In this document: in pieces, positions 9,648 to 17,555 of the stretch | How the letters are laid out: each line of letters starts with the position of its first letter | How positions within the stretch are numbered: position 1 is the stretch's first letter | Assembly: GCF_009728735.1 (NCBI RefSeq) | Contig: NZ_CP024636.1 | Coordinates: 1,622,961 to 1,679,515 of the forward strand | Source of the DNA: Pantoea phytobeneficialis | GTDB taxonomy: Bacteria > Pseudomonadota > Gammaproteobacteria > Enterobacterales > Enterobacteriaceae | DNA length: 56,555 bases | Direction of reading: 5' to 3' | Program-made: the position numbers and the translations under genes | The notes under the pieces: generated by a model | The model's database searches: none | Told to the model about the DNA's origin: nothing | What the model saw: only the letters and a program-made list of their open reading frames with translations

Positions 9648-9700
9648 AGCGGCGCGATTTGTCGCGCAGTCTCGCAAAACCCGCGCGATGAATCGCGCGG
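9648..9700. repeat. REP-like inverted pair between sulP-type and ymgB-like genes
   Basis: Two palindromic units lie close together: AGCGGCGCGATTTGTCGCGC (9648-9667) and CCGCGCGATGAATCGCGCGG (9681-9700). They share the GCGCGAT core found at three other intergenic places in this window (29.2, 49.5 and 56.25 kb). The arrangement resembles a bacterial interspersed mosaic element downstream of the minus-strand ymgB-like gene. Confidence 0.8.
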
Positions 9701-9708
9701 TTACGAGC

Positions 9709-9957
9709 TTAAATGGCTAAATCGTCAGGTGTTTTATTCACCACTTTCTCCAACAACTGACGATAAATATTCAGTTGTGCCACATCACTTTCCTGCTCCA
9801 GTCGGGTGATCAGTACGGAGATAATGGCTTTATTGGTCACCGGCATACCTGTTTGCAGGATTTCGCCAATGATTTGAGCAAAGACCTCTGCGTTATAAGC
9901 CGCAGGTTTTAAAAATTCGGTTATATCCTGGTCATTGCTGGTTACGGTGTTTTGCAT
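9709..9957 (-). CDS. YmgB/AriR-family biofilm and acid-resistance regulator-like protein
   Basis: This small protein has 82 residues. The frame stays open further upstream, but the start at 9957 fits the family length and has an AGGG eight bases upstream. The segment IIGEILQTGMPVTNKAIISV, then LITRLEQESD and a C-terminal TPDDLAI, aligns well with E. coli AriR (VNNKNIILSLIHSLE and the TADDM tail). In E. coli AriR is a small helical dimer that affects biofilm formation, acid resistance and the Rcs pathway, and its operon is repressed by the MerR-like BluR. The gene stands alone here. A promoter dyad and a terminator-like hairpin lie upstream (10141-10169 and 10041-10085), suggesting control by early termination. 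Confidence 0.82.
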   Translation of the reverse strand: MQNTVTSNDQDITEFLKPAAYNAEVFAQIIGEILQTGMPVTNKAIISVLITRLEQESDVAQLNIYRQLLEKVVNKTPDDLAI

Positions 9958-10040
9958 GTGTACAGCCCTAAGATGTAAACCTGCTGATGATAAAACTTTC
10001 GCGCGGACAGGCGTGAAAGACCCCAATTCACCAAACTGAC

Positions 10041-10085
10041 AAAAAAACACCTCTGCAGGTGGAAATCCACTAACACTTGCAGAGG
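10041..10085 (-). terminator. Intrinsic terminator in the leader of the ymgB-like gene
   Basis: On the minus strand CCTCTGCA pairs with TGCAGAGG, enclosing a second small hairpin (GTGG-ATTT-CCAC), and is followed by TGTTTTTTT. It points toward the ymgB-like gene and ends about 85 bases before its start codon. It would stop transcripts from the 10141-10169 promoter after roughly 95 nucleotides. Confidence 0.8.
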
Positions 10086-10140
10086 CGACGCAATATGCAT
10101 CATTCGTTACGAGACCGTTAAAAGGTCTATGGGGAATAAA

Positions 10141-10169
10141 CTTATACAATGAGATTAAGTCTGTACAAG
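10141..10169 (-). promoter_or_regulatory. Promoter overlapping a MerR-type dyad, upstream of the ymgB-like gene
   Basis: Arms CTTATACAA (10141-10149) and CTGTACAAG (10161-10169) form an inverted repeat with an 11-base spacer. Read on the minus strand the same bases give TTGTAC, 16 bases, TATAAG, a plausible sigma-70 promoter. An operator built over the -35/-10 spacer is typical of MerR-family control, and the E. coli ariR operon is controlled by the MerR-like BluR. Assignment of the regulator is inference. Confidence 0.6.
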
Positions 10170-10237
10170 TAAAATCCTGATCATTTTGTGCTATTAATTA
10201 ACTTACAGCCAGATATAGCGACTTTTTTGTGATGGAA

Positions 10238-10260
10238 CTTATACAAGGAAGCTGTACAGA
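10238..10260. promoter_or_regulatory. Second copy of the CTTATACAA / CTGTACA dyad
   Basis: CTTATACAA (10238-10246) and CTGTACAGA (10252-10260) repeat the half-sites of the dyad about 90 bases away, with a shorter spacer of five bases. It lies between the ymgB-like promoter and the efflux operon, so it could be an auxiliary site for the same regulator. Confidence 0.45.
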
Positions 10261-10323
10261 TTCCTTGCTGGTGACAGATTTGCACTACAATTATCGGCGC
10301 GTATGGACACTAATTTAGGGCAC

Positions 10324-10380
10324 TTTTCATTCGCAACTGGGTCTGCGTATAATAGCGGAAAATTTAGTTAGATATCTAAC
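10324..10380 (+). promoter_or_regulatory. Promoter and palindromic operator of the efflux operon
   Basis: A perfect -10 hexamer TATAAT (10348-10353) is preceded at 18 bases by a poor -35 TTTTCA (10324-10329). Just downstream, at or after the likely transcription start, is the perfect 14-bp palindrome GTTAGATATCTAAC (10367-10380). MarR-family repressors typically bind palindromes of this kind overlapping their own promoter, so autorepression by the first gene is the simplest reading. Confidence 0.7.
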
Positions 10381-10397
10381 CATTAGGTTGCTACTCT

Positions 10398-10829
10398 TTG
10401 AGCCAATATCCCCAACCCTTCTCCCGTCTGTTACATCTCACCGCTCATGCGTGGCGACTGGCTGTTGATCGCCGTCTGAAAGAGAGTGGCATGAGCATGA
10501 GTAGCTGGATGGCGATTGCCACCGTGGCGACCGCCAGTGAACCGCCAACACAAAAAGCGCTGGCGCTGCTGCTTGGTCTGGAAGAAGCCAGTGTAGTGCC
10601 ATTAGTGGATCGGTTGGTGAAGCAACAATTGCTGGCGCGAGTTCAGCCGCCAGAGGACCGGCGTAAGCGCCTGCTGGTGCTGACGGAGCAGGGCGGTGTC
10701 GCTTATGCAGAAGTGAAAGCCCAGGCAGATGCGCTGCGCGCTCAGTTGCTGGCGGATATTGATCCCCAGGCGCTGGCAATAACCGAACAGGTGTTGCAAC
10801 AACTTCTGGCGCGGCTGGGAACCTTGTAG
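10398..10829 (+). CDS. MarR/SlyA-family transcriptional regulator of the efflux operon
   Basis: This is a 143-residue winged-helix protein. The helix-turn-helix region TQKALALLLGLEEASVVPLV, followed by the wing VQPPEDRRKRLLVLTEQG with its conserved D-R-R-K, is characteristic of MarR-type repressors that release DNA on binding small aromatic compounds. The start is a TTG at 10398, just 18 bases after the palindromic operator; no in-frame ATG would keep the whole fold. The pump gene begins two bases after its stop, giving the usual repressor-plus-pump operon. Ligand unknown. Confidence 0.88.
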   Translation: MSQYPQPFSRLLHLTAHAWRLAVDRRLKESGMSMSSWMAIATVATASEPPTQKALALLLGLEEASVVPLVDRLVKQQLLARVQPPEDRRKRLLVLTEQGGVAYAEVKAQADALRAQLLADIDPQALAITEQVLQQLLARLGTL

Positions 10830-10831
10830 CT

Positions 10832-12517
10832 ATGGCAAAGCGTAACCCCTATGCCCAGCGTGAATGGCTACCGCATGAAAAGCCGATGCTACCGGGGTCA
10901 CCCTCTACGCCTCTCCATTCACCGGCGAAACGCATTGCCTTCGGTCTGATAGGTATGCTGATCTCCCTCACCGGCGCACTCAGCAATGCGCTGGTCACGG
11001 CGAATCTCACCAATCTGCAAGGCACCTTCGGTGCGTACTCCAACGAAATCGCCTGGCTACCGGCGGTTTATGTGATGGGCAATATCTCCATCAATTTGTT
11101 GCTAGTGAAGTTTCGTCAACAGTTTGGTCTGCGACTGTTTACCGAGGCCTTTCTGGTGCTGTACGTGCTGGTGGCGTTCTTCCATCTGCTGGCTAACGAT
11201 CTCAGCTCGGCGATAATTGTACGTACCGCTCATGGCATGGTTGGCGCGGCGCTCAGTTCATTGGGTATCTACTACCAAATCCAGGCGTGGCCCGCGAAGC
11301 ACCGCCTGAAAGCGCTGGTCATCGGTCTGACTGCCTCGCAGTTGGCAATTCCGCTGGCGCGGCTGTTCTCCACTGAACTGTTGCAGCTGGATGAATGGCG
11401 GGGGTTGTATCTGTTTGAACTGGGTCTGGCAATGATCGCGCTGGGGTGCGTGCTGGTAGTGAAACTGCCGCCGGGTGATCGTATTAAAGCTTTCGAAAAA
11501 CTCGATTTTCTCACCTTTATTTTGCTGGCGCCTGGCATGGCGTTGATCTGCGCGGTGCTGTCGCTGGGACGCATTGAATGGTGGTTTACCACGCCGTGGC
11601 TGGGCATCGCGCTGGCCATTGCGTTGGTGTTGATTGTCACCGCCGTGGTGCTGGAGCATAACCGGCAAAATCCGCTGATTAACACCCGCTGGCTTAGTAA
11701 CGGCATGATGATCCGGCTGGGAATTGTGATGATTATGATGCGCATCGTACTGGCGGAGCAAAACACGGGTGCGGTGGGTTTCTTGCAGCAACTGGGTTTG
11801 CTTAATGACCAGATGCGCGGTATGGCACTGGCAATTATCTGTGGCGTGATGGCTGGCATGGCGCTGAGTGCGCTGACCATCAGGCCCAGCCATCTCAGCT
11901 GGCCAATTGTCTTCTCGCTGGTGGTGATGATCATCGCTTCACTGATGGACGCGCAATCCAGCCCGCTGACACGCGGCGATAACATGTATTTCAGCCAATT
12001 TTTATTGGGCTTCAGCAGCGTTTTCTTTATGACGCCAGCCATGCTGTTTGGCATCGGCAGCGTGGTGACGCAGCCGAAAAACCTGGTGAGCTTTGTGGTG
12101 TTGTTCGGTATGAGCCAGAACCTGGGGGGGCTGATTGGTGCGGCGATCCTCGGCACTTTCCAGACGTGGCGCGAAAAATATCACTCCAGCCTGCTCGGTG
12201 ATCAACTGTCGCAACTCAATCCCAACGTGACTGAGCGTTTAAGCCAGTACAGCGCGCTATTCAGCAGTCAGCTCCCGGATGGCTCGCTACTCAGTGCGCA
12301 AAGCGGCAGTCAGCTGCAAACCGTTTCTACTTTGCAGGCCAATATCCTGGCTTATAACGATACCTATTACCTGACAGCGGGTCTGGCGCTGATGACCCTG
12401 ATGTGGGTGTTATGGCGTCTGACGCGCCTGCGTTATCTCAACTGGCGTCAGGCACGACGCAATTTGGCGGAACAGCGCCAGCAGGCATTAGCAGCTAACC
12501 GAACGGAGACATCATGA
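10832..12517 (+). CDS. DHA2-type (14-TM) major facilitator multidrug efflux pump, EmrB-like
   Basis: A 561-residue inner-membrane drug:proton antiporter. A polar N-terminal tail of about 30 residues precedes the first helix (IAFGLIGMLISLTGALSNAL). The segment ANLTNLQGTFGAYSNEIAWL resembles the first-helix/loop region of EmrB-type pumps, and the protein carries about 14 hydrophobic helices. A long periplasmic loop follows the GGLIGAAILGTF helix near the C-terminus. It overlaps the adaptor gene by four bases (ATGA), so it should work with the adaptor and outer-membrane channel that follow as a tripartite pump spanning both membranes. Substrates are unknown. Confidence 0.88.
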   Translation: MAKRNPYAQREWLPHEKPMLPGSPSTPLHSPAKRIAFGLIGMLISLTGALSNALVTANLTNLQGTFGAYSNEIAWLPAVYVMGNISINLLLVKFRQQFGLRLFTEAFLVLYVLVAFFHLLANDLSSAIIVRTAHGMVGAALSSLGIYYQIQAWPAKHRLKALVIGLTASQLAIPLARLFSTELLQLDEWRGLYLFELGLAMIALGCVLVVKLPPGDRIKAFEKLDFLTFILLAPGMALICAVLSLGRIEWWFTTPWLGIALAIALVLIVTAVVLEHNRQNPLINTRWLSNGMMIRLGIVMIMMRIVLAEQNTGAVGFLQQLGLLNDQMRGMALAIICGVMAGMALSALTIRPSHLSWPIVFSLVVMIIASLMDAQSSPLTRGDNMYFSQFLLGFSSVFFMTPAMLFGIGSVVTQPKNLVSFVVLFGMSQNLGGLIGAAILGTFQTWREKYHSSLLGDQLSQLNPNVTERLSQYSALFSSQLPDGSLLSAQSGSQLQTVSTLQANILAYNDTYYLTAGLALMTLMWVLWRLTRLRYLNWRQARRNLAEQRQQALAANRTETS

Positions 12518-13602
12518 GTCAACAGGACGATCTTCAGGCCGCAGAGCGTGAGCGCATCAACCGTCGACGTATCCTCTCAATTGCCGCAGGCAGCGGCATC
12601 GTGCTGGTCGGGGTGTTGGTGATCCTGTATGCCTGGCAGTTGTGGCCATTCACCAGCACCATCCAGTCAACGGAGAACGCTTACGTCCGGGGGCAGGTGA
12701 CGTTTATCAGCCCGCAAGTCAGCGGTTATCTGACGTCAGTCAACGTGGTGGATTTGCAGCCGGTGGAAAAAGGGCAGTTGCTGATGACCATTGATGATCG
12801 TATCTATCGTCAGCGGGTGCATCAGGCACAGGCGCAACTGGCGATGAAACAAGCGGCACTGAATAACAATCAGCAGCAGCGAAAAAGCGCGCAAGCCACT
12901 ATCGTCAGTAACCAGGCGTCACTGGACAATGCCAAAGCGCAGGCGTTGAAAAGTGGTTTTGACCTGAAACGAGTGGAAAATCTTACCGCCGACGGCTCCT
13001 TATCGGTACGGGAGCGCGATGCGGCACGCGCAGCGGATGCCCAGGCGCAGGCGCAGGTGCGTCAGGCCGAGGCGCAATTGGCGGTTGCGCAGCAGAATCT
13101 GCAAACGGTGATTGTGAATCGCGCTTCGCTCGAGGGGGATGTCGCCAATGCGCAGGCGGCGCTGGAGCTGGCGGAGATCGATCTCGCCAATACCCGCATC
13201 ATTGCCCCGGATAACGGCCAACTCGGCCAGTTGTCGGTGCGCAAAGGCACCTATGTCACGGCAGGCACGCGCCTGACGTCAGTCGTGCCGGACAATAAAT
13301 GGGTGATCGCCAACCTGAAAGAGACGCAGCTGGCACGTATCCGGCCAGGGTTGCCGGTGACCATTCGTGTGGATGCGCTGGATGGCAAGCGTTACGACGG
13401 CACGGTGGAGTTCATCTCTCCTGCGGCAGGCTCTGAGTTCAGCGCGATTTCGCCGGATAACGCCACCGGCAATTTCGTCAAAATTGCGCAGCGCATTCCG
13501 GTGCGAATCAAGGTACATGGTGATTTACAGCAACTGCGTCCCGGGATGTCGGTTGAGGTGGATATCGACACGGCAGCAGAGCCGCGTGAGGACAAACTAT
13601 GA
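12514..13602 (+). CDS. HlyD/EmrA-family periplasmic adaptor of the efflux pump
   Basis: A 362-residue membrane fusion protein with one N-terminal anchor helix (about residues 21-43). The first lipoyl half is TENAYVRGQVTFISPQVSGY. A long Ala/Gln-rich coiled-coil hairpin covers about residues 100-230. The second lipoyl half and beta-barrel follow (NTRIIAPDNGQLGQLSVRKG). It links the inner-membrane pump to the outer-membrane channel. Both ends overlap its neighbours by ATGA, implying translational coupling and equal production. Confidence 0.9.
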   Translation: MSQQDDLQAAERERINRRRILSIAAGSGIVLVGVLVILYAWQLWPFTSTIQSTENAYVRGQVTFISPQVSGYLTSVNVVDLQPVEKGQLLMTIDDRIYRQRVHQAQAQLAMKQAALNNNQQQRKSAQATIVSNQASLDNAKAQALKSGFDLKRVENLTADGSLSVRERDAARAADAQAQAQVRQAEAQLAVAQQNLQTVIVNRASLEGDVANAQAALELAEIDLANTRIIAPDNGQLGQLSVRKGTYVTAGTRLTSVVPDNKWVIANLKETQLARIRPGLPVTIRVDALDGKRYDGTVEFISPAAGSEFSAISPDNATGNFVKIAQRIPVRIKVHGDLQQLRPGMSVEVDIDTAAEPREDKL

Positions 13603-14969
13603 GTCGGTTGCTGCTGACAACGCTCGCCGCCTTATGGCTGAGCGGTTGTGCCACCGAAGTGGATAAAGCGCCGACCTCCTTGCCGATTCCGGAAAGCTGG
13701 CGTCAGCAGGTGGGGCCGGGCGCTGTGCCGGAAGCGCAGTGGTGGCGTGCCTTTGGCGATGACAACCTCAACCGCCTGGTCAGTCAGGCGTTGCAGCACA
13801 ACAGCGATATTCTCACCGCCCGTGCCCGTGTCGATCAATATCGTGCGCAACTGCGCGCCGCACAGGGCGATGACTACCCGAGTCTGACGGCAGGGGCAGG
13901 CGCCACGCATCAGCGCGCCATCTCTGCGGCTACCGGTTTGCCTTATGAGAATGCGGTGTTTCAGGCATCATTACAGGCCAATTACGAGGTGGATTTGTGG
14001 GGCAGCCGCAGCAATAGCATCAGCGCGGCTGAGGCTTCACTGGAAGCCCAACGCGCGGCGGCTTCAGCGGCGGAATTAACCGTTGCCAGTTCGGTAGCAT
14101 CGGGTTATCTCAGCCTGTGTGCCCTGGATGAACAGTTGCGCGTCACCGAGGATACGCTGACCTCACGCGCCAATTCGCTCAGGCTGGCGCAGCGTCAGTT
14201 TGAAACCGGCTACTCGTCACGGCTGGAGTGGATGCAGGCGTCGTCAGAGTATCAAACGGCCAAAGCGCAGGTGCCGCAGTTGCAGCACCAAATTACCCAG
14301 CAGGAAAATGCCCTCAGCGTACTGGTAGGGATGAACCCGCGAGAGATTGCCCGCGCCGATCATTTCAACCAGGTGATGCCGCAGACGCTGCCGAACCTGT
14401 TACCGTCGCAACTGCTCAACCGCCGTCCGGATATCGTTCAGGCGCAGCGTCAGTTATTGGCTTCCGATGCCTCGCTCGCTTCGGCGCAAGCGCAATTGCT
14501 GCCCACCCTGAATCTCACGGCCAGCGGTGGCCTGGAAAGTTATCATCTGCATGAATTGCTGGCGAATCCATTCCGTCTGTGGAGCATTGGCGGCAGCGTG
14601 CTGGCACCGATTCTCAACCGCGAAGCCCTGACGGCACAAGTTGATGTGGCGATGGCGACACGCAATCAGGCGCTGTATGGCTATGAAAAAGTGGTGAGAA
14701 ATGCCTTTGCCGAAGTGGATACCGCACTGGATGCGATTCGTCGCAATCAGGAACAGTTGACGGAACTGGAGAAACAGCAAAACTACGTCAGTGAAGCGCT
14801 GCGCATCGCCCGTAACCGCTATCAAAATGGTTACGCCTCCTACCTTGATGAACTGGACGCCCAGCGTACCCTGTTCAACACCCAACTCAGCGTCGTCAGT
14901 GTGAAAAACACCCTCTTATTGGCGCAAATCGAACTCTATCGGGCATTGGGAGGAGGATGGAAAGGTTAA
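13599..14969 (+). CDS. NodT-family outer-membrane efflux channel lipoprotein
   Basis: A 456-residue TolC-like protein. The N-terminus ends in the lipobox LSGC, so it is lipid-anchored in the outer membrane. Two outer-membrane-efflux repeats follow; family hallmarks are the early WWRAFGDDNLNRLVSQAL, YEVDLWG and the middle LLNRRPDIVQAQRQL. It completes the MarR-MFS-HlyD-OMF operon, giving the pump its own exit duct rather than relying on TolC. Confidence 0.9.
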   Translation: MSRLLLTTLAALWLSGCATEVDKAPTSLPIPESWRQQVGPGAVPEAQWWRAFGDDNLNRLVSQALQHNSDILTARARVDQYRAQLRAAQGDDYPSLTAGAGATHQRAISAATGLPYENAVFQASLQANYEVDLWGSRSNSISAAEASLEAQRAAASAAELTVASSVASGYLSLCALDEQLRVTEDTLTSRANSLRLAQRQFETGYSSRLEWMQASSEYQTAKAQVPQLQHQITQQENALSVLVGMNPREIARADHFNQVMPQTLPNLLPSQLLNRRPDIVQAQRQLLASDASLASAQAQLLPTLNLTASGGLESYHLHELLANPFRLWSIGGSVLAPILNREALTAQVDVAMATRNQALYGYEKVVRNAFAEVDTALDAIRRNQEQLTELEKQQNYVSEALRIARNRYQNGYASYLDELDAQRTLFNTQLSVVSVKNTLLLAQIELYRALGGGWKG

Positions 14970-15073
14970 TCATTGCCCGATAACTGCATTTTCTGGCAGG
15001 TATGTCTGCACCATCAGCGATTTATCTGACTTTTAAAGGCTTGCTTCGGGTCTTTGAGTCATTCATGCTTTTT

Positions 15074-15103
15074 TTTACTTGTCTTTACAATAAATGGTAT
15101 TAT
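15074..15103 (+). promoter_or_regulatory. Possible promoter of the small lipoprotein gene
   Basis: TTTACT (15074-15079) and TATTAT (15098-15103) are separated by 18 bases, about 100 bases before the lipoprotein start. The hexamers are only fair matches; the call rests on position and AT-rich context. Confidence 0.4.
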
Positions 15104-15200
15104 CCGCGCCATTTCACGCTGTCTTTACGGAAGAGTGTGGGTTTTTTTACACGCGCGGCCGCTTTAGTGGGTTGCCATGACAAGGGAAAAAAAGGAAATG

Positions 15201-15590
15201 ATGAAGAAAACATTGGGTAGCGCTTTGGTTATTGCGGCAGTGCTGTTAACCGGATGCGTATCACGCACCCAGCCAATCGATAATATCAACCAGTCGCTGA
15301 GCCAGCATTACAGCGATAGCCAAATGAAAAGCGCCATTATTGAGGCGGGCATCAGTCGCCAGTGGGTAATGACACCTGCCGGACCTGGCGTGATCAATGG
15401 CCGCCTGGCACAGCGCGGTCACTCAGCTGACATTCGCGTGACTTACACCCCTCAGAGCTACAGCATTCAATATGTAGGCAGCCAGAACCTGTTGGCCAGT
15501 GGTGGTCAGATTCACCGTAATTACAACCGCTGGGTTCACAACCTTGACCAGGATATCCAACTGCGCCTTGCGGCACAGGCTGCAAAATAG
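15201..15590 (+). CDS. Small lipoprotein of unknown function
   Basis: The 129-residue product starts MKKTLGSALVIAAVLLTGCV, a lipoprotein signal peptide with lipobox LLTGC. The start at 15201 is chosen because it lies five bases after AAGGAA; ATG 15198 directly before it is possible. The mature part has a short alpha/beta region with the phrase ADIRVTYTPQSYSIQYVGSQ and ends in a helix (WVHNLDQDIQLRLAAQAAK). No family is recognised with confidence. It is separated from the aryl polyene cluster by 174 bases with their own hairpin, so it may be unrelated to it. Confidence 0.75.
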   Translation: MKKTLGSALVIAAVLLTGCVSRTQPIDNINQSLSQHYSDSQMKSAIIEAGISRQWVMTPAGPGVINGRLAQRGHSADIRVTYTPQSYSIQYVGSQNLLASGGQIHRNYNRWVHNLDQDIQLRLAAQAAK

Positions 15591-15640
15591 TCGCCTCGAC
15601 CATACGTAGATAAAGTTAATCAGTATACTGCCGACATATG

Positions 15641-15667
15641 ATCAGCTGGGCCGTTGGCCCAACTGAT
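15641..15667 (+). promoter_or_regulatory. Hairpin in the region ahead of the aryl polyene cluster
   Basis: ATCAG-C-TGGGCC, loop GTT, GGCCCA-A-CTGAT makes a strong stem with one mismatch. No T run follows, so it is not a standard terminator. A TATACT at 15624-15629 just upstream could be the -10 of the cluster promoter, which would put the hairpin at the 5' end of a leader of about 130 bases. Confidence 0.45.
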
Positions 15668-15764
15668 GTTGGCAGAGATTTGTCGGATGACGGGAGTCAG
15701 GCAAGGAAGGGATGCCACACAGTGACAATTTCACCGTCCCTATAGCTCATGAAAGAATGCAGGT

Positions 15765-16493
15765 ATGAAACTCGCTTACACGCTTATTGACTGGCACGCT
15801 ATGGCGCCCGGGCTTGACCTGGTCAGCGACTGGCACCAGTGGGCGCAACAGCCCCCATTGATTGATGCCACGCAACCTCTCGCAAAATCACAATTTCTGC
15901 CGATGATGACTGCCCGTCGCCTGAGCAATGGCAGCCGTGCGGCGGTGGAGTGTGGATTGGCGTTGTTGTCCCGTCAGCAGGTCGATGCGGTGGTCTTTAC
16001 CAGCCGTCATGGAGAGCTGGAGCGTAATCTGCGCATCCTCACGGCGCTGGCACATCAGCAAGCGCTATCGCCTACCGATTTCGCCATGTCGGTTCACAAC
16101 TCGGCGGTTGGCAGTTTGACCATTGCCGCGCGTCAGCCATTGGTTGCGGCGTCCGTTGCGGCAGGCATGGACAGTTTCCAGCAAGGGCTGATTGAAGTGG
16201 CCGCCTTACATCAGGCGGGTTATCAGCAGGTTTTGTTGGTGGATTTTGACGGGCAGGTCCCGGACTACTATCGTCCCTGGCTGGCGCAGATGCCATTCAA
16301 TGCACCTTATGCGGTCGCGTTGTTGCTGGGGACGGGCACCATGTGGCGCTGTCAGGCCCAACCTGGACACACTGACCAGGCCGATACTCTGCCACAGAGC
16401 CTGCTGTGCCTGCATGGTCTGTTAAGCCAGCAGGTAGCGTTTAGTATTCAGGGTGAACGCCATCGCTGGCAGTGGGAGCGTGAACATGGCTGA
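15765..16493 (+). CDS. apeC: ApeC-like ketosynthase partner (chain-length-factor type), aryl polyene synthesis
   Basis: A 242-residue protein of the N-terminal ketosynthase-like class. In the family the segment around SVHNSAVGSLTIAARQP corresponds to the ketosynthase nucleophile elbow. No cysteine is present there, so it cannot form the acyl-thioester itself. In the studied type II polyketide system for aryl polyenes, ApeC pairs with the ketosynthase ApeO as a chain-length-factor-like subunit. It is first in the operon, with GCAGG a few bases before ATG, and overlaps apeD by eight bases. Confidence 0.8.
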   Translation: MKLAYTLIDWHAMAPGLDLVSDWHQWAQQPPLIDATQPLAKSQFLPMMTARRLSNGSRAAVECGLALLSRQQVDAVVFTSRHGELERNLRILTALAHQQALSPTDFAMSVHNSAVGSLTIAARQPLVAASVAAGMDSFQQGLIEVAALHQAGYQQVLLVDFDGQVPDYYRPWLAQMPFNAPYAVALLLGTGTMWRCQAQPGHTDQADTLPQSLLCLHGLLSQQVAFSIQGERHRWQWEREHG

Positions 16494-17283
16494 TAACACA
16501 TTGTCACTGCAACGTTCAGGCTTCAATTATTACTGGCGGCTGGTGATGACCGCCGTAAGTTTTACCTTGTTCAGTGTGGGAGGCTTACTGCTGTCCCTGA
16601 TCTGGTTCAATGTGCTACTGCTGGTGCAACGCGACGCGACGCGACGGCGGCAGCTTGCGCGTCGCAGTATCGCGTGCAGTTTCCGCTGTTTTTTACGCTT
16701 CTGCCGTTGGGTTGGGGTATACGACTACCGCATTGAAGGGGCGGAGTTACTGCAACAGGATCGTGGCTGCCTGATTGTGGCCAATCACCCCTCACTCATC
16801 GACTACGTGATGATTGCCTCGGTGTTACCGGAGATGGATTGCCTGGTCAAAGCCGAGTTGCAGCACAGCTTCTTTTTACGCGGCGTTATTCGTGCTGCCG
16901 ATTACCTGATCAACAGCGAAGCAGAAACGCTGTTGCCGGATAGTCAGCAACGCCTGGCGCGCGGCGATACCATTCTAATTTTTCCTGAAGGTACCCGCAC
17001 CCGTTATGGCGAACCCCTGAAACTGCAACGCGGCGCGGCGAATATAGCGGTCCGCGCCGGATGCGATCTGCGCGTGGTTCATATCAGCTGCACCCAGCGT
17101 ATGCTGGATAAACAAAGTCGCTGGTATCAGATTCCGCCGGTTAAACCCCTTTTTACTGTACGCGTACAATCGCGTATTGATAGCCAGAGCTTTAGCGAAG
17201 CCAATGAAGATGCACAGCCGCTGGCAGCGCGTCGCCTGACGCGCCACCTGCAACAGGCACTGGTCCCTGACGAGATAAAGTAA
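16486..17283 (+). CDS. apeD: ApeD-like lysophospholipid-type acyltransferase
   Basis: A 265-residue membrane-associated acyltransferase of the PlsC family. A hydrophobic N-terminal helix pair is followed by the catalytic HX4D box in ANHPSLIDYVMI and the substrate-binding box FPEGTRTRYGE. The start ATG 16486 overlaps the end of apeC; an earlier in-frame ATG lies deep inside apeC. In aryl polyene clusters this enzyme is expected to help build the lipid that carries the polyene; its exact acceptor is not shown by sequence. Confidence 0.82.
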   Translation: MADNTLSLQRSGFNYYWRLVMTAVSFTLFSVGGLLLSLIWFNVLLLVQRDATRRRQLARRSIACSFRCFLRFCRWVGVYDYRIEGAELLQQDRGCLIVANHPSLIDYVMIASVLPEMDCLVKAELQHSFFLRGVIRAADYLINSEAETLLPDSQQRLARGDTILIFPEGTRTRYGEPLKLQRGAANIAVRAGCDLRVVHISCTQRMLDKQSRWYQIPPVKPLFTVRVQSRIDSQSFSEANEDAQPLAARRLTRHLQQALVPDEIK

Positions 17284-17286
17284 GTT

Positions 17287-17544
17287 ATGCAATCACTGAA
17301 CAACGAAATAAAACAAATGATTATCGACACGCTGAATCTGGAAGATATCAGCGTTGATGATATTGACACCGATGCCCCCCTGTTCGGCGAGGGACTGGGG
17401 CTGGACTCCATCGATGCTCTGGAGCTGGGACTGGCGGTAAAGAATCGTTTTAGCGTTCAGCTCTCCGCTGAAAGTGAAACGTTGCGCGCGCACTTTTTTT
17501 CCGTGGCCACGCTGGCTGCGTTTATTGAACAACAGCAAGCCTGA
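17287..17544 (+). CDS. apeE: Acyl carrier protein ApeE
   Basis: An 85-residue acyl carrier protein with the phosphopantetheine attachment motif GLGLDSIDALELGLAVKNRF; the serine of DSID is the attachment site. It starts three bases after the apeD stop. It is one of two tandem carriers that hold the growing aryl polyene chain. Confidence 0.9.
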   Translation: MQSLNNEIKQMIIDTLNLEDISVDDIDTDAPLFGEGLGLDSIDALELGLAVKNRFSVQLSAESETLRAHFFSVATLAAFIEQQQA

Positions 17545-17555
17545 GAGCGGTAAAT

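Noticed and set aside
9958..10149. N-terminal extension of the ymgB-like protein up to 10149
   Set aside because: The extra residues are not family-like, and the extension would run through the terminator hairpin and the promoter dyad; the start at 9957 fits AriR length.
15002..15220. 72-codon frame overlapping the small lipoprotein start
   Set aside because: Overlaps a better-supported gene in another phase, spans the likely promoter, and has no recognisable domain.
15591..15764. RfaH ops/JUMPstart element before the aryl polyene cluster
   Set aside because: No GGCGGTAGC sequence is present in this interval.
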